Shown: positions 33,564 through 41,646 of the stretch, piece by piece
Position numbering within the stretch: position 1 is the first letter of the stretch
How the letters are laid out: the number at the start of each line of letters is the position of its first letter
Assembly: GCA_018432315.1 (NCBI GenBank)
Contig: JAHDLB010000001.1
Span: 1 to 64,000, forward strand
Source: Anaerolineae bacterium
Lineage (GTDB): Bacteria > Chloroflexota > Anaerolineae > Aggregatilineales > Aggregatilineaceae
Reading direction: 5' to 3'
DNA: 64,000 nucleotides
Position numbers and translations under genes: made by a program
Notes under the pieces: model-generated
Seen by the model: the letters and a program-made list of their open reading frames with translations, nothing else
Told to the model about the DNA's origin: nothing
Databases searched by the model: none

Positions 33564-34832
33564 TTACTGCTGCTGCGGTTCGTACCACGCTTCCAGGCCG
33601 GACTGCACGATGTCGGCGGCTTCCTGCGGCGTCAGCTCGCCGTTGAGCACCTGCGCGCTGACTTCCCAAAGCTGCGTTTCGTTGTTCGGCTCGCCGCGCG
33701 ACAGGATCTGGTAGGACGAGCGGATCGTCGATTCGCACTCGTCGCGCCAGCTCAGGAATTCCTGCGCCAGCGGGTCTTCGAGCGTGATCGCGTGATCCGA
33801 CAGGGTGAAGAAGCCCGGCAGCGCGTTGGAGTACAGCTCGGCGAATTCCTGGGTGGTCATCCACTCCATGAACAGCATGGCCTCTTCCTGATGCTGGCTG
33901 GCGGCATTCACGCCCATCGCGATGTCCACGTGGTCGCTGATGTAGCAGGTGTCCGCGCCTTCGGGCACCGGCGGCTTGAAAGCGCCCATCTCGAAGTCCG
34001 GATCCTGCCCGCGGAACACGCCGATCTCCCACGAGCCGGCGGGGAAGATCGCGGCCATGCCCAGCGTGAACAGGTTCTGCGAGTCGGGGTAGCTGATCGC
34101 CTGGTAGCCATCGGGCAGGTAGGGCGTCCAGCGGGCCAGGGCCTCGAACGCCTCGACGAAGCCGTTCTCGTCATAGCCGATGGTGCCGTCGATCAGGCCC
34201 AGGCGGCCTTCCTCGCCCTTCCAGTAGTTGGGGCCGATATTCTGGTAGCCCATCGTGGCGGCTTCCCACAGGTCCACGGTGCCCATCGACAGCGGGGCGT
34301 AGGTGCCGTCTGCCTTGATGGCGTCGAGTAATTCAAGGAATTCCGGCTCGGTGGCCGGTTCTTCCAGGCCCAGCTCCTCGAAGATCGACTGGTTGTAGAT
34401 GAAGCCGTGGATGACCGAGGCCATCGGCACGCAGAACACGTCCGAGCCATCATCGGTGATCCAGGCGCTGCGGGCGACCGGTCCGAAGTGCTCCATGCCG
34501 GGCAGGTCATTGAGCGATACGAGGTATCCGTTGTTGAAATGCTCCAGCGAGAGATCGAACGGGCGGCAGGTGATCAGGTCGCCCGCGGTGCCGCCTTCGA
34601 GCTTGGCGTTCAGCGCGGCGTTGTACTCGGTGGGGGCCGCCGGCGCGAAGATCACCTCGATGTCCGGATAGTGCGCGTTGAACGCGGGGATCAGCACGTC
34701 GTTCCAGAAGGCGATATCGTCGTTACGCCAGCTTTCGATAGTGAGCGTGACTTTGTCCTGCGCCTGAGTCGTCGCCGGAACGAGCGCGACCACCAGCGTC
34801 AGGATGACAGCGAGAGCAAGTAGTTTTTTCAT
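33564..34832 (-). CDS. Carbohydrate ABC transporter substrate-binding protein (CUT1, family 1)
   Basis: This 422-residue exported protein has a signal peptide (MKKLLALAVILTLVVALVP, ending TTQAQ) and the solute-binding family 1 fold: VTLTIESWRNDD at the start, DLITCRPFDLSLEHFNNGYL, GSWEIGVFRGQDPDFEMG and the EEAMLFMEWMTTQEFAELY helix. The lipobox Cys is absent, so anchoring to the cell must occur another way or the protein is released. The ATG follows GAGGAG. It leads the transporter operon; a ROK kinase gene lies 120 bases upstream on the same strand. Confidence 0.9.
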   Translation of the reverse strand: MKKLLALAVILTLVVALVPATTQAQDKVTLTIESWRNDDIAFWNDVLIPAFNAHYPDIEVIFAPAAPTEYNAALNAKLEGGTAGDLITCRPFDLSLEHFNNGYLVSLNDLPGMEHFGPVARSAWITDDGSDVFCVPMASVIHGFIYNQSIFEELGLEEPATEPEFLELLDAIKADGTYAPLSMGTVDLWEAATMGYQNIGPNYWKGEEGRLGLIDGTIGYDENGFVEAFEALARWTPYLPDGYQAISYPDSQNLFTLGMAAIFPAGSWEIGVFRGQDPDFEMGAFKPPVPEGADTCYISDHVDIAMGVNAASQHQEEAMLFMEWMTTQEFAELYSNALPGFFTLSDHAITLEDPLAQEFLSWRDECESTIRSSYQILSRGEPNNETQLWEVSAQVLNGELTPQEAADIVQSGLEAWYEPQQQ

Positions 34833-34951
34833 CGGTCCTAAACTCCTCATATAGACTGCACTATTCAAGACACATGATCAGCTACGGGTCGTGTCAACCA
34901 CACCTCCTTATGACCACTGCTAATCGCACCTATTTTAGCACAGTAATCGTT

Positions 34952-35893
34952 TTATTGATCGTACCAGACGAGACAGGCCGCCCCCATTGCGCTGATCGTA
35001 ATCTCGGATTCGGCGATGCGCAAGCCCTCCACCGCGGGCGGGAACACGCGCCGCCGCATCTCGCGCTCCGCCACGGGCAGCAGCCACCGCGCCGCCGCGC
35101 GCCCCATGCCGCCCCCGACCACGATCAGCGCCGGGTTGAACAGGCAGGCGCAGGCGGCCATCACCTCGCCCAACGCCCGACCCGCGTCGTCCAGCACGGC
35201 CAGCGCCAGTCGGTCGCCGTTGGTCGCGGCGGCCAGGATGGCCTGCGTCGTGACGTCCGGCCCGCTGGACAGCGGGCTGCTGGGGAACTCGGCCCCGCGC
35301 TCGCGGACGCCCGCCAGCAGGCCCAGCCCGGAGACGACCGTCTCGGCGCAGCCTCGCGTGCCGCACCCGCAGAGCCGCCCGTCCGGGTCCAGCGACAGGT
35401 GGCCGACTTCCATCGCATTGTTCGCCGCCCCGGTGACCAGCCGCCCGCCGGTGACCGCCGCGCCGCCCAGGCCCGTGCCGGCGGCCAGGTAGACGAAATC
35501 GCGCGCGCCGCGCGCCGCGCCGAAGAGCATCTCGCCCACCGCCGAGGCGTTGGTGTCCTTCTGCAGATACAGCGGCAGGCCGGGCGGCAGCCGCCGGCGC
35601 AGCTCGTCGTAGACGCGCACGCCCTGCCAGCCGAGGTTCACCGCGTTGTGAACCACTCCCGCCACCGGGTCCAGGTGGCCGGGGGAACCGATCCCGACGC
35701 CCGCCACCGGGCGCCCGGCCTCATCCAACAGGGCGTGAATTCCGGCGGCGATGCGATCGAGGACCGCCGCGGGGCCTTCGCTTGCCAGGGTAGGCGTGCG
35801 CTGCATGTCGAGGACCGCGCCCTCGCGGTCGACCAGCGCAAACGCGATCTTGGTGCCGCCCAGGTCGACTCCGGCGGCGAGGGATTCGGTCAT
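34952..35893 (-). CDS. ROK-family sugar kinase (glucokinase-like)
   Basis: This 313-residue protein has the ATP-binding VDLGGTKIAFALVDREG, the phosphate-2 region YLAAGTGLGGAAVTGG, and the ROK zinc motif CGCGTRGCAE near residue 180. There is no N-terminal DNA-binding domain, so it is a kinase rather than a repressor. Its place at the head of the sugar-importer cluster suggests it phosphorylates the imported sugar. The chosen ATG (43 codons inside a longer open frame) gives the usual ROK start; the ribosome site AAAGG is weak. Confidence 0.87.
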   Translation of the reverse strand: MTESLAAGVDLGGTKIAFALVDREGAVLDMQRTPTLASEGPAAVLDRIAAGIHALLDEAGRPVAGVGIGSPGHLDPVAGVVHNAVNLGWQGVRVYDELRRRLPPGLPLYLQKDTNASAVGEMLFGAARGARDFVYLAAGTGLGGAAVTGGRLVTGAANNAMEVGHLSLDPDGRLCGCGTRGCAETVVSGLGLLAGVRERGAEFPSSPLSSGPDVTTQAILAAATNGDRLALAVLDDAGRALGEVMAACACLFNPALIVVGGGMGRAAARWLLPVAEREMRRRVFPPAVEGLRIAESEITISAMGAACLVWYDQ

Positions 35894-36051
35894 GCCGTGT
35901 GCCTTTGCTGTGAATGTGGACCACCGGCGGCCCCAGCCGGGACTGCCTCGCCCGTATCTTAAACCCGCCCCTTGGGACTTGACAAGTGGGGCGGCTTCGC
36001 GCAGGATCGAACCAAGCACAGCCGGATGGACCGCTAGCAGAAAGGGTGACG

Positions 36052-36819
36052 ATGGCCGAGCAAGTCGTGATTGTGACCGGGGCTTCGCGCGGGTTGGGCG
36101 CGGCAGCCGCGCGGATTCTCGCGGGGATGGGCGCGCGGCTGGTGATCAATGCGCGGTCCGAAGGGCCGCTGCTCACGCTCGTGGACGAGATTCGCGCCGC
36201 CGACGGGCAGGCGGTCGCCGTGCGCGGCGACGTCAGCGATCCGGCGGTGTGCCGGGCGATCGTGCAGGCCGCGCTGGACCGCTTCGGGCGGCTGGACGCG
36301 CTGGTCAACAACGCCGGGATCATCGAGCCGATCGCGCCGCTGGCCGAGGCAACCGGCGACGCGTGGGCGCGCAACCTGGCCGTCAACGTGATCGGCCCCG
36401 TGCTGCTGACGCAGGCCGCGCTGCCGCACCTGCGCGCGCGGGCCGGGCGCGTGATCAGCGTGAGCAGTGGGGCGGCGATCAGCCCGAAAAGCGGCTGGGG
36501 GGCGTACTGCGCGGCCAAAGCGGCGCTCAACCAGTTCAACGCCGTGCTCGCGCTCGAGGAACCGGCCATCACGGCGATCACGTTCCGGCCCGGCGTGGTC
36601 GATACCGAGATGCAGGCCGCCATCCGGCGCGAGGGGGCGGGCAAGATGGCCGAGGACGAGCACGCGCGCTTCGTCGGCTATTTCGAGCAGGGCGAGCTGC
36701 CGCCGCCCGAAGTGCCGGGCCGCGCGCTGGCCGCGCTGGCGCTCTACGCGCCCCGCGAATGGAGCGGCGAGTTCATCCGCTGGAACGAGGATCGCGTCGC
36801 GGCGCTGGTGGGGGAATAA
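36052..36819 (+). CDS. Short-chain dehydrogenase/reductase
   Basis: This 255-residue classical SDR has the cofactor motif TGASRGLG, NNAG in LVNNAGIIEP, the catalytic Ser in ISVSSGAA and the Tyr-x-x-x-Lys pair in AYCAAKAALNQF. It reduces or oxidises an alcohol/ketone with NAD(P); the substrate is unknown. AAAGGGTGACG precedes the ATG. The gene diverges from the ROK kinase and is closed by a terminator, so it is transcribed alone. Confidence 0.9.
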   Translation: MAEQVVIVTGASRGLGAAAARILAGMGARLVINARSEGPLLTLVDEIRAADGQAVAVRGDVSDPAVCRAIVQAALDRFGRLDALVNNAGIIEPIAPLAEATGDAWARNLAVNVIGPVLLTQAALPHLRARAGRVISVSSGAAISPKSGWGAYCAAKAALNQFNAVLALEEPAITAITFRPGVVDTEMQAAIRREGAGKMAEDEHARFVGYFEQGELPPPEVPGRALAALALYAPREWSGEFIRWNEDRVAALVGE

Positions 36820-36846
36820 GGCGCGCCCATTCGCCGCGCCCTTTTT
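36820..36846 (+). terminator. Rho-independent terminator of the SDR gene
   Basis: Stem GGCGCG/CGCGCC with a 9-base loop, followed by CTTTTT, starting at the SDR stop codon. Confidence 0.75.
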
Positions 36847-36870
36847 CGCAACTGAATGTGAGGAGTCCAG

Positions 36871-38757
36871 ATGCCCGATAGGTCCAGGCTGGGGCGGCCA
36901 TCCAGAACGCTCTCCGTCACGATTCTGCTGGCCGTGGCGGTCATCGCACAGGTTCAGTTCATCTCTCCGCTGTGGGGACACACCAGCACGGACGGCGCCG
37001 TCCTGGGGCAGTACAGCCGCCGTTACGCGCTGGCGCTGGCCGTGTCGATGGCGGTCATGCTCGGCTGGGTCGCGGCGTGGATCTGGCGGAAGCCGGCCCT
37101 TCGCCGGCTGGATCGCTCGCCGGGCTGGCTGCGGTGGGCGGGCATCGCGCTGGCGCTCGCGCTGGCGGTTGGCATCCGGTTCACGTCCTTCGAGGGCGTG
37201 CTCAAGGGGTTTGTAACTCTCAACGGCCTGCTGGGGGCCGTGATCCTGGCGCGCAGCCTGCCGGATCGCCGGTTGGCCCACCGGCGGTGGCACCAATGGC
37301 TGCTCCTCGCCGCCGTGATCATGCTGTTCCCGGCGCTGATCGCCGCGCTGTCGAATCGCAAATTCAGCCCCGACGAGGCCGATTGGGCGGTCCGTTCGGT
37401 GGGCCCGTTCGTGTCCGATGGGCTGTACGAGCGCAACTGGCTGGAGGAACCGGTCACGATCACGCCGGGGCGGGGCTGGAGCTCGGCGCTGTACGGCTGG
37501 CTGCTGCACCGCGTCTCGTACGATTTGATGGTGGGGCGCGCCTTCAACTTCACCGGGTACGTGCTGGCCTTCGCCGGAATCTGGCTGGTCACCGCGCGCC
37601 TCTACGGGCGCAGAGCCGCCGCCGTCAGCACCGCGCTGGCGATTGCCAGCCCCGGCATTCTGAACGTGCTGGACTACCGCGCCGATCACCAGCTTCCCGC
37701 CGGGGCCATGCTGGCGACGTGGGCCGCGTTCCAGGCGCGTTACAGCCAGCGGCGATCCTGGCGCGCCGTGTGGCATGTCTTGTGCGGGCTGTTGGCGGTG
37801 CTGTCGCTGCAAATTCACGGCGCGGGGATCGTGTTCATCGTCGGGTTCAGCGCGTTCTACGTCGCCGAGTTCGTGATCGAATCGGTCCAGCGGCGGCGCT
37901 GGGCGTCGCCGGAGCCGTTGATCTGGTTCGGCCTGGGGGCAGCCGTTGGCACGGCGAGTTACTACGCCTTCAACATCGCGCCCGTCGGAGGCGTGCAAGC
38001 CTACCTGGATCACCTCTCCGACCGGCGCGGCGAGCGCTGGAAAGACGCTTGGACGGTCTTCCGGACGCCGGGCAGCGCGATCGTGAAACCGTTTGCCTGG
38101 GGCGCGCTGGCCTATCTGCTCTGGCGGCGGGAGTGGGCGGACCGGCGTTTCGTGGGGCTGTTTGTGTGCGTCGCCATCGCGGGGACGATTCTGGATACCC
38201 AGGGCTATTTCACGCTCTACAACGCGTTCTATCTGGTGCCCATTGGCGCGCTGATCGTCGATGGGCTGGCGTCCGTTCACATTCCGCGCGGGCAGAACCT
38301 GCACGCCGCCCTCATCGCCGGGATCGCCGCGTTGGTATTCGGCAGCGTGCTCTGGCCGCTGCTCCGCCCGTCCACGGCCATCGACTGGCTGCGGACAGGG
38401 CGCTTTCCGCCGTATCTGTACAACGAGCTGCGCGACGAGCTTCAACCCGAGGTCACCGACGACGATGTGATCGTCAGCACGCCGCTGCTGACGTGGAGCC
38501 TGCCGGAGCATCCCCACCTGTTGAGCGTCCAGGCCGAGGCGACGGCGATGGGACTGTGGGACGTCAGCGGCGTCGAGGTGTGGGAGCGCGTCGAGCCGAC
38601 GTTGATGGTCGACGTCCAGCCGGAGACGACCTTCCCGCCAGGGCTGCAAACCTACATGCAGCGGCACGGATTCGACGTCTGCCGGACGTTCCGCGTGATG
38701 GGGCACCGCGTGCTGGTCTACCGGGCCGAATGCCCGGCGAGTGACGATCCGGGCTGA
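36871..38757 (+). CDS. GT39-like multi-pass membrane glycosyltransferase
   Basis: This 628-residue protein has 10 or more hydrophobic helices spread along the chain. After the early helices it has the acidic pair SPDEADWAVRSVG, in the place where ArnT/PMT-family enzymes keep a catalytic Asp-Glu after the first external loop. The last 130 residues are soluble. GT39/GT83-like proteins move sugars from polyprenyl-phosphate carriers to outside acceptors. Sequence conservation beyond the acidic motif is weak, so a plain membrane protein of unknown function is possible. GAGGAG lies before the ATG; no glycan cluster surrounds it. Confidence 0.65.
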   Translation: MPDRSRLGRPSRTLSVTILLAVAVIAQVQFISPLWGHTSTDGAVLGQYSRRYALALAVSMAVMLGWVAAWIWRKPALRRLDRSPGWLRWAGIALALALAVGIRFTSFEGVLKGFVTLNGLLGAVILARSLPDRRLAHRRWHQWLLLAAVIMLFPALIAALSNRKFSPDEADWAVRSVGPFVSDGLYERNWLEEPVTITPGRGWSSALYGWLLHRVSYDLMVGRAFNFTGYVLAFAGIWLVTARLYGRRAAAVSTALAIASPGILNVLDYRADHQLPAGAMLATWAAFQARYSQRRSWRAVWHVLCGLLAVLSLQIHGAGIVFIVGFSAFYVAEFVIESVQRRRWASPEPLIWFGLGAAVGTASYYAFNIAPVGGVQAYLDHLSDRRGERWKDAWTVFRTPGSAIVKPFAWGALAYLLWRREWADRRFVGLFVCVAIAGTILDTQGYFTLYNAFYLVPIGALIVDGLASVHIPRGQNLHAALIAGIAALVFGSVLWPLLRPSTAIDWLRTGRFPPYLYNELRDELQPEVTDDDVIVSTPLLTWSLPEHPHLLSVQAEATAMGLWDVSGVEVWERVEPTLMVDVQPETTFPPGLQTYMQRHGFDVCRTFRVMGHRVLVYRAECPASDDPG

Positions 38758-38772
38758 TCCGACGCTGGCGGG

Positions 38773-39420
38773 CTAGCTCTCGCCCACCAGCACGATCTGC
38801 AACGCGCCCGGCCCGTGGACGCCCATCACCGTCTCCATCGCAATGTCGGCGGTGCGGCTCGGCCCGCTGATCATCACCACGCTGTTGAGCTGGCGCAGGT
38901 GCTCCAGCCCGGCGGCGCGCTGCGCGGCCAGCCACGTCTCCAGGTCCGGCACGATCTGCCCGGCGGCGACGACCGCGATGTGCACTTCGGGCAGCAGCGA
39001 CGCCCCGCGCGGCTTGCCGGGGCCACTGGCGAGCAGCAGGCTGCCGGTCGCGGCCAGGGCCGCATCGACGCCCGTCAGCCCGGCGCGCACGCTCGCATCC
39101 CCTGCCGCGGCGATGGCGATCCCGGCGCCGGCCAGGGCCGCGCCCAGGCCCGGCAGCGGGACGTGCTTCAGGTCCCAGCTCAGGATGGTCGAATCGGTCC
39201 CGACCAGGCCCAGGATGTGCCGGATGGCGGCGTCCGCGTCGGGGCAGGCGGTCACGGTGCAGCTCAATGCCTCCGCCGCCGCGATGAAACGCGCCCGCAG
39301 CGCCGCCGGGCCGGTGTCCTCGGCGGGCACCACCGGGATCATGTCCCCGGCGGGCGGCAGGCCGGCGAACGGCTGGCGGGCGGCGTGCAGCTTGCTCAGG
39401 ATCGTCTCGCGGCTAGTCAT
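38773..39420 (-). CDS. lutC: Lactate utilisation protein C (LUD domain)
   Basis: This 215-residue LUD-domain protein is the third component of the LutABC L-lactate oxidation complex. Typical stretches are TGVDAALAATGSLLLASGPGKPRGASLLPEVHIAVV and the C-terminal VMISGPSRTADIAMETVMGVHGP. The gene overlaps lutB by eight bases. The exact role of LutC is less clear than that of the Fe-S subunits. It converges with the GT39-like gene. Confidence 0.9.
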   Translation of the reverse strand: MTSRETILSKLHAARQPFAGLPPAGDMIPVVPAEDTGPAALRARFIAAAEALSCTVTACPDADAAIRHILGLVGTDSTILSWDLKHVPLPGLGAALAGAGIAIAAAGDASVRAGLTGVDAALAATGSLLLASGPGKPRGASLLPEVHIAVVAAGQIVPDLETWLAAQRAAGLEHLRQLNSVVMISGPSRTADIAMETVMGVHGPGALQIVLVGES

Positions 39421-40828
39421 CGCGTTTTCCCGCTTTCTGGCGCTCGGCCCACAGTTGGCGGAACGATTTCGGCGCAAATTCCGGCAGGTCGCGTGTGCGC
39501 GTCCAGCCATTGAGCGGCGGCGGCAGCGGCGGGCGCGGCGGCAGGAATCGCCCGCCCAGCCCGGCAGCGCGCGCGGCCAGCCCGAACAGGCGCGGCGAGC
39601 GGGCGACCATCGCCCAGCCACGGATGCCCCACTTCCAGACCGGCGGCGTGTGCCCGGCTTCGTCCAGGTCACGGCGCAGGTCGAGCAGCATGCGCGGCAG
39701 GTCGATGTCGACCGGGCAGACCTCTTTGCACAGCCCGCACAGGCTGCTGGCGTGTGGCAGCGGCGAGGCGTTCTCCAGGCCGGTCAGCAGCGGCGTGATC
39801 ACCGCGCCGATCGGGCCGGAATAGACCCAGCCGTAGGCGTGCCCGCCGGTCGCCTCGTAGACCGGGCAGGCGTTCAGGCACGCCCCGCAGCGGATGCAGG
39901 CCAGCGCTTCGGCGTAGTCGGTGGGGTAGATGTCGCTGCGCCCGTTGTCGACCAGGATCACGTAAACGTGCTCCGGGCCGTCCTCGTCCGCGGCGCGCGG
40001 CCCGTGGATCATCTGGGTGTAGACGGTCATCGTCTGGCCGGTGGAGCTGCGCGGCAGAATCTGGGTGAGCGTGGCGTAATCCTCGACGGTGGCAATCACC
40101 TTCTCGATACCCACCAGCGCCACGTGCACGCGCGGCAGGGACGTCACCATGCGCCCGTTGCCCTCGTTGGTCACCAGGCACAGCGCGCCGGTCTCCGCGA
40201 TGATGAAATTGCCGCCCGAAATGCCCATGTCCGCTTCCAGAAAGGCGCGGCGCAGGTGGCCGCGCGCGAACTGCGTCATGGCTTCGGCGTCGTCGGTGGG
40301 CGGCATGTCCAGCTCGCGCACGAACAGGTCGCGGATCGTCTCCTTCGACTTGTGGATGACCGGCGTGACGATGTGGCTCGGCGTTTCGCCGGAGAGCTGC
40401 ACGATGAACTCGCCCAGGTCGGTCTCCAGCACGTCGATATCGTGCGCCTGCAGCGCGTGGTTGAGCGCGACCTCCTCGCTGATCATGCTCTTGCTCTTGA
40501 CGGCGCGCCGGACCTCGTGCCGCGCCGCGATGTCCAGCACCAGCCGCCGGACCTCGTCGCCGTCGGCGGCCCACAGCACCTGGATGCCGTTGGCGGTCAT
40601 GGCCGCCTCGGCCTGCTCGAGCAGCGCGGGCAGATCGCGCAGGGCGCGGCGGCGGGCCTGGGCGGCCTGCTGGCGCAGCGCCTCACCGTGCGCGCGCCCG
40701 GCCCAGAACATGGTCGCCAGCCGTTTTTTGGCGGCGGTGTCCGTCGCGCGTTTGACGGCGGCGCGCAGCGCCGGATCGCTCAGCGCGACCTGGGCGGCGG
40801 GGATGAAGTCGCGCGCTTTAACGTCCAT
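39413..40828 (-). CDS. lutB: Lactate utilisation iron-sulfur protein B
   Basis: This 471-residue protein has an N-terminal LUD-type domain (SKSMISEEVALNHALQAHDIDVLETDLGEFIVQLSGETPSHIV; GGNFIIAETGALCLVTNEGNGRM). Two 4Fe-4S motifs follow, CIRCGACLNACPVY and CGLCKEVCPVDIDLP. It is the electron-transfer core of LutABC, which oxidises L-lactate to pyruvate at the membrane. It overlaps lutA by 11 bases and lutC by eight, so all three are translated together. Confidence 0.93.
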   Translation of the reverse strand: MDVKARDFIPAAQVALSDPALRAAVKRATDTAAKKRLATMFWAGRAHGEALRQQAAQARRRALRDLPALLEQAEAAMTANGIQVLWAADGDEVRRLVLDIAARHEVRRAVKSKSMISEEVALNHALQAHDIDVLETDLGEFIVQLSGETPSHIVTPVIHKSKETIRDLFVRELDMPPTDDAEAMTQFARGHLRRAFLEADMGISGGNFIIAETGALCLVTNEGNGRMVTSLPRVHVALVGIEKVIATVEDYATLTQILPRSSTGQTMTVYTQMIHGPRAADEDGPEHVYVILVDNGRSDIYPTDYAEALACIRCGACLNACPVYEATGGHAYGWVYSGPIGAVITPLLTGLENASPLPHASSLCGLCKEVCPVDIDLPRMLLDLRRDLDEAGHTPPVWKWGIRGWAMVARSPRLFGLAARAAGLGGRFLPPRPPLPPPLNGWTRTRDLPEFAPKSFRQLWAERQKAGKRDD

Positions 40829-41594
40829 ACGTCACCCCTTCCGGCAGCGCCTCGGCCAGCACGTCGGCGATGTGGCGGGCGCGCTTGGACGTGCCGCGCC
40901 GGGCCAGCCCGCCGTTGATGTGCGTCATGCAGCTCACGTCGCCCAGCACGATCGTATCGGCGGGACAGGCCAGGATGTGCTCGATCTTCTTTTCGAGCAT
41001 CGCGCCGCTGACGTCGGCCATCTTCACCGCGAACAGCCCGCCAAAGCCGCAGCATTCGTCGTGTTCGGCCAGCTCGACAATCGTCGCGTTCTCCACGTTG
41101 CCCAACAGCCGCCGGCTTTGCTCGCCGACGCCCATCATGCGCAGCCCGTGACACGAATCGTGAAAGGCGAAGGTCTGCGGGTGGGGCAGGGCGAGCTTGA
41201 GGTCGTCGATCCCCAGGCCATCAACCACGAACTCGGTGAACTCCCAGGTGATCGAGGCGAGGCGCTCGGCCTCTGCCAGCCACGGGTCGCCCGCGAACAG
41301 CACCGGGAACTCGTGGCGCACCATAGCGGCGCACGATCCCGACGGCGCGACGATGACCTCGGCATCCTGGAACGCTTTCAGGAACTGGTACGCCACGTGG
41401 CGGGCGTCGCGCCGGTAGCCGCCGTTGAAAGCGGGTTGGCCGCAGCACGTCTGGGCCATCGGGAAATCGACCTCAAGGCCGAGGTACTCGAGGATGTTGA
41501 CGACCGACATGCCCGTTTGCGGATAGAGCAGATCGACCATGCAGGTCACGAACAGGGAAACGCGTTTGCCGGCGGGTGAGGGGCGAGGGTCCAT
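40818..41594 (-). CDS. lutA: Lactate utilisation Fe-S oxidoreductase A
   Basis: This 258-residue protein carries two cysteine-rich CCG domains (QTCCGQPAFNGG and DECCGFGG, each with upstream Cys) as in LutA and glycolate-oxidase GlpC-like subunits. With LutB and LutC it forms the L-lactate dehydrogenase complex. I chose the ATG at 41594; an in-frame start 33 bases earlier is possible. It begins about 50 bases after the stop of the ABC/histidine-kinase fusion on the same strand, so readthrough from that gene is likely and lactate metabolism may share its regulation. Confidence 0.9.
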   Translation of the reverse strand: MDPRPSPAGKRVSLFVTCMVDLLYPQTGMSVVNILEYLGLEVDFPMAQTCCGQPAFNGGYRRDARHVAYQFLKAFQDAEVIVAPSGSCAAMVRHEFPVLFAGDPWLAEAERLASITWEFTEFVVDGLGIDDLKLALPHPQTFAFHDSCHGLRMMGVGEQSRRLLGNVENATIVELAEHDECCGFGGLFAVKMADVSGAMLEKKIEHILACPADTIVLGDVSCMTHINGGLARRGTSKRARHIADVLAEALPEGVTYGR

Positions 41595-41646
41595 GAAAAA
41601 AATACCTTTGGTGACGACGCGGTTCAAGGCATTCAGCCGGAACCCA

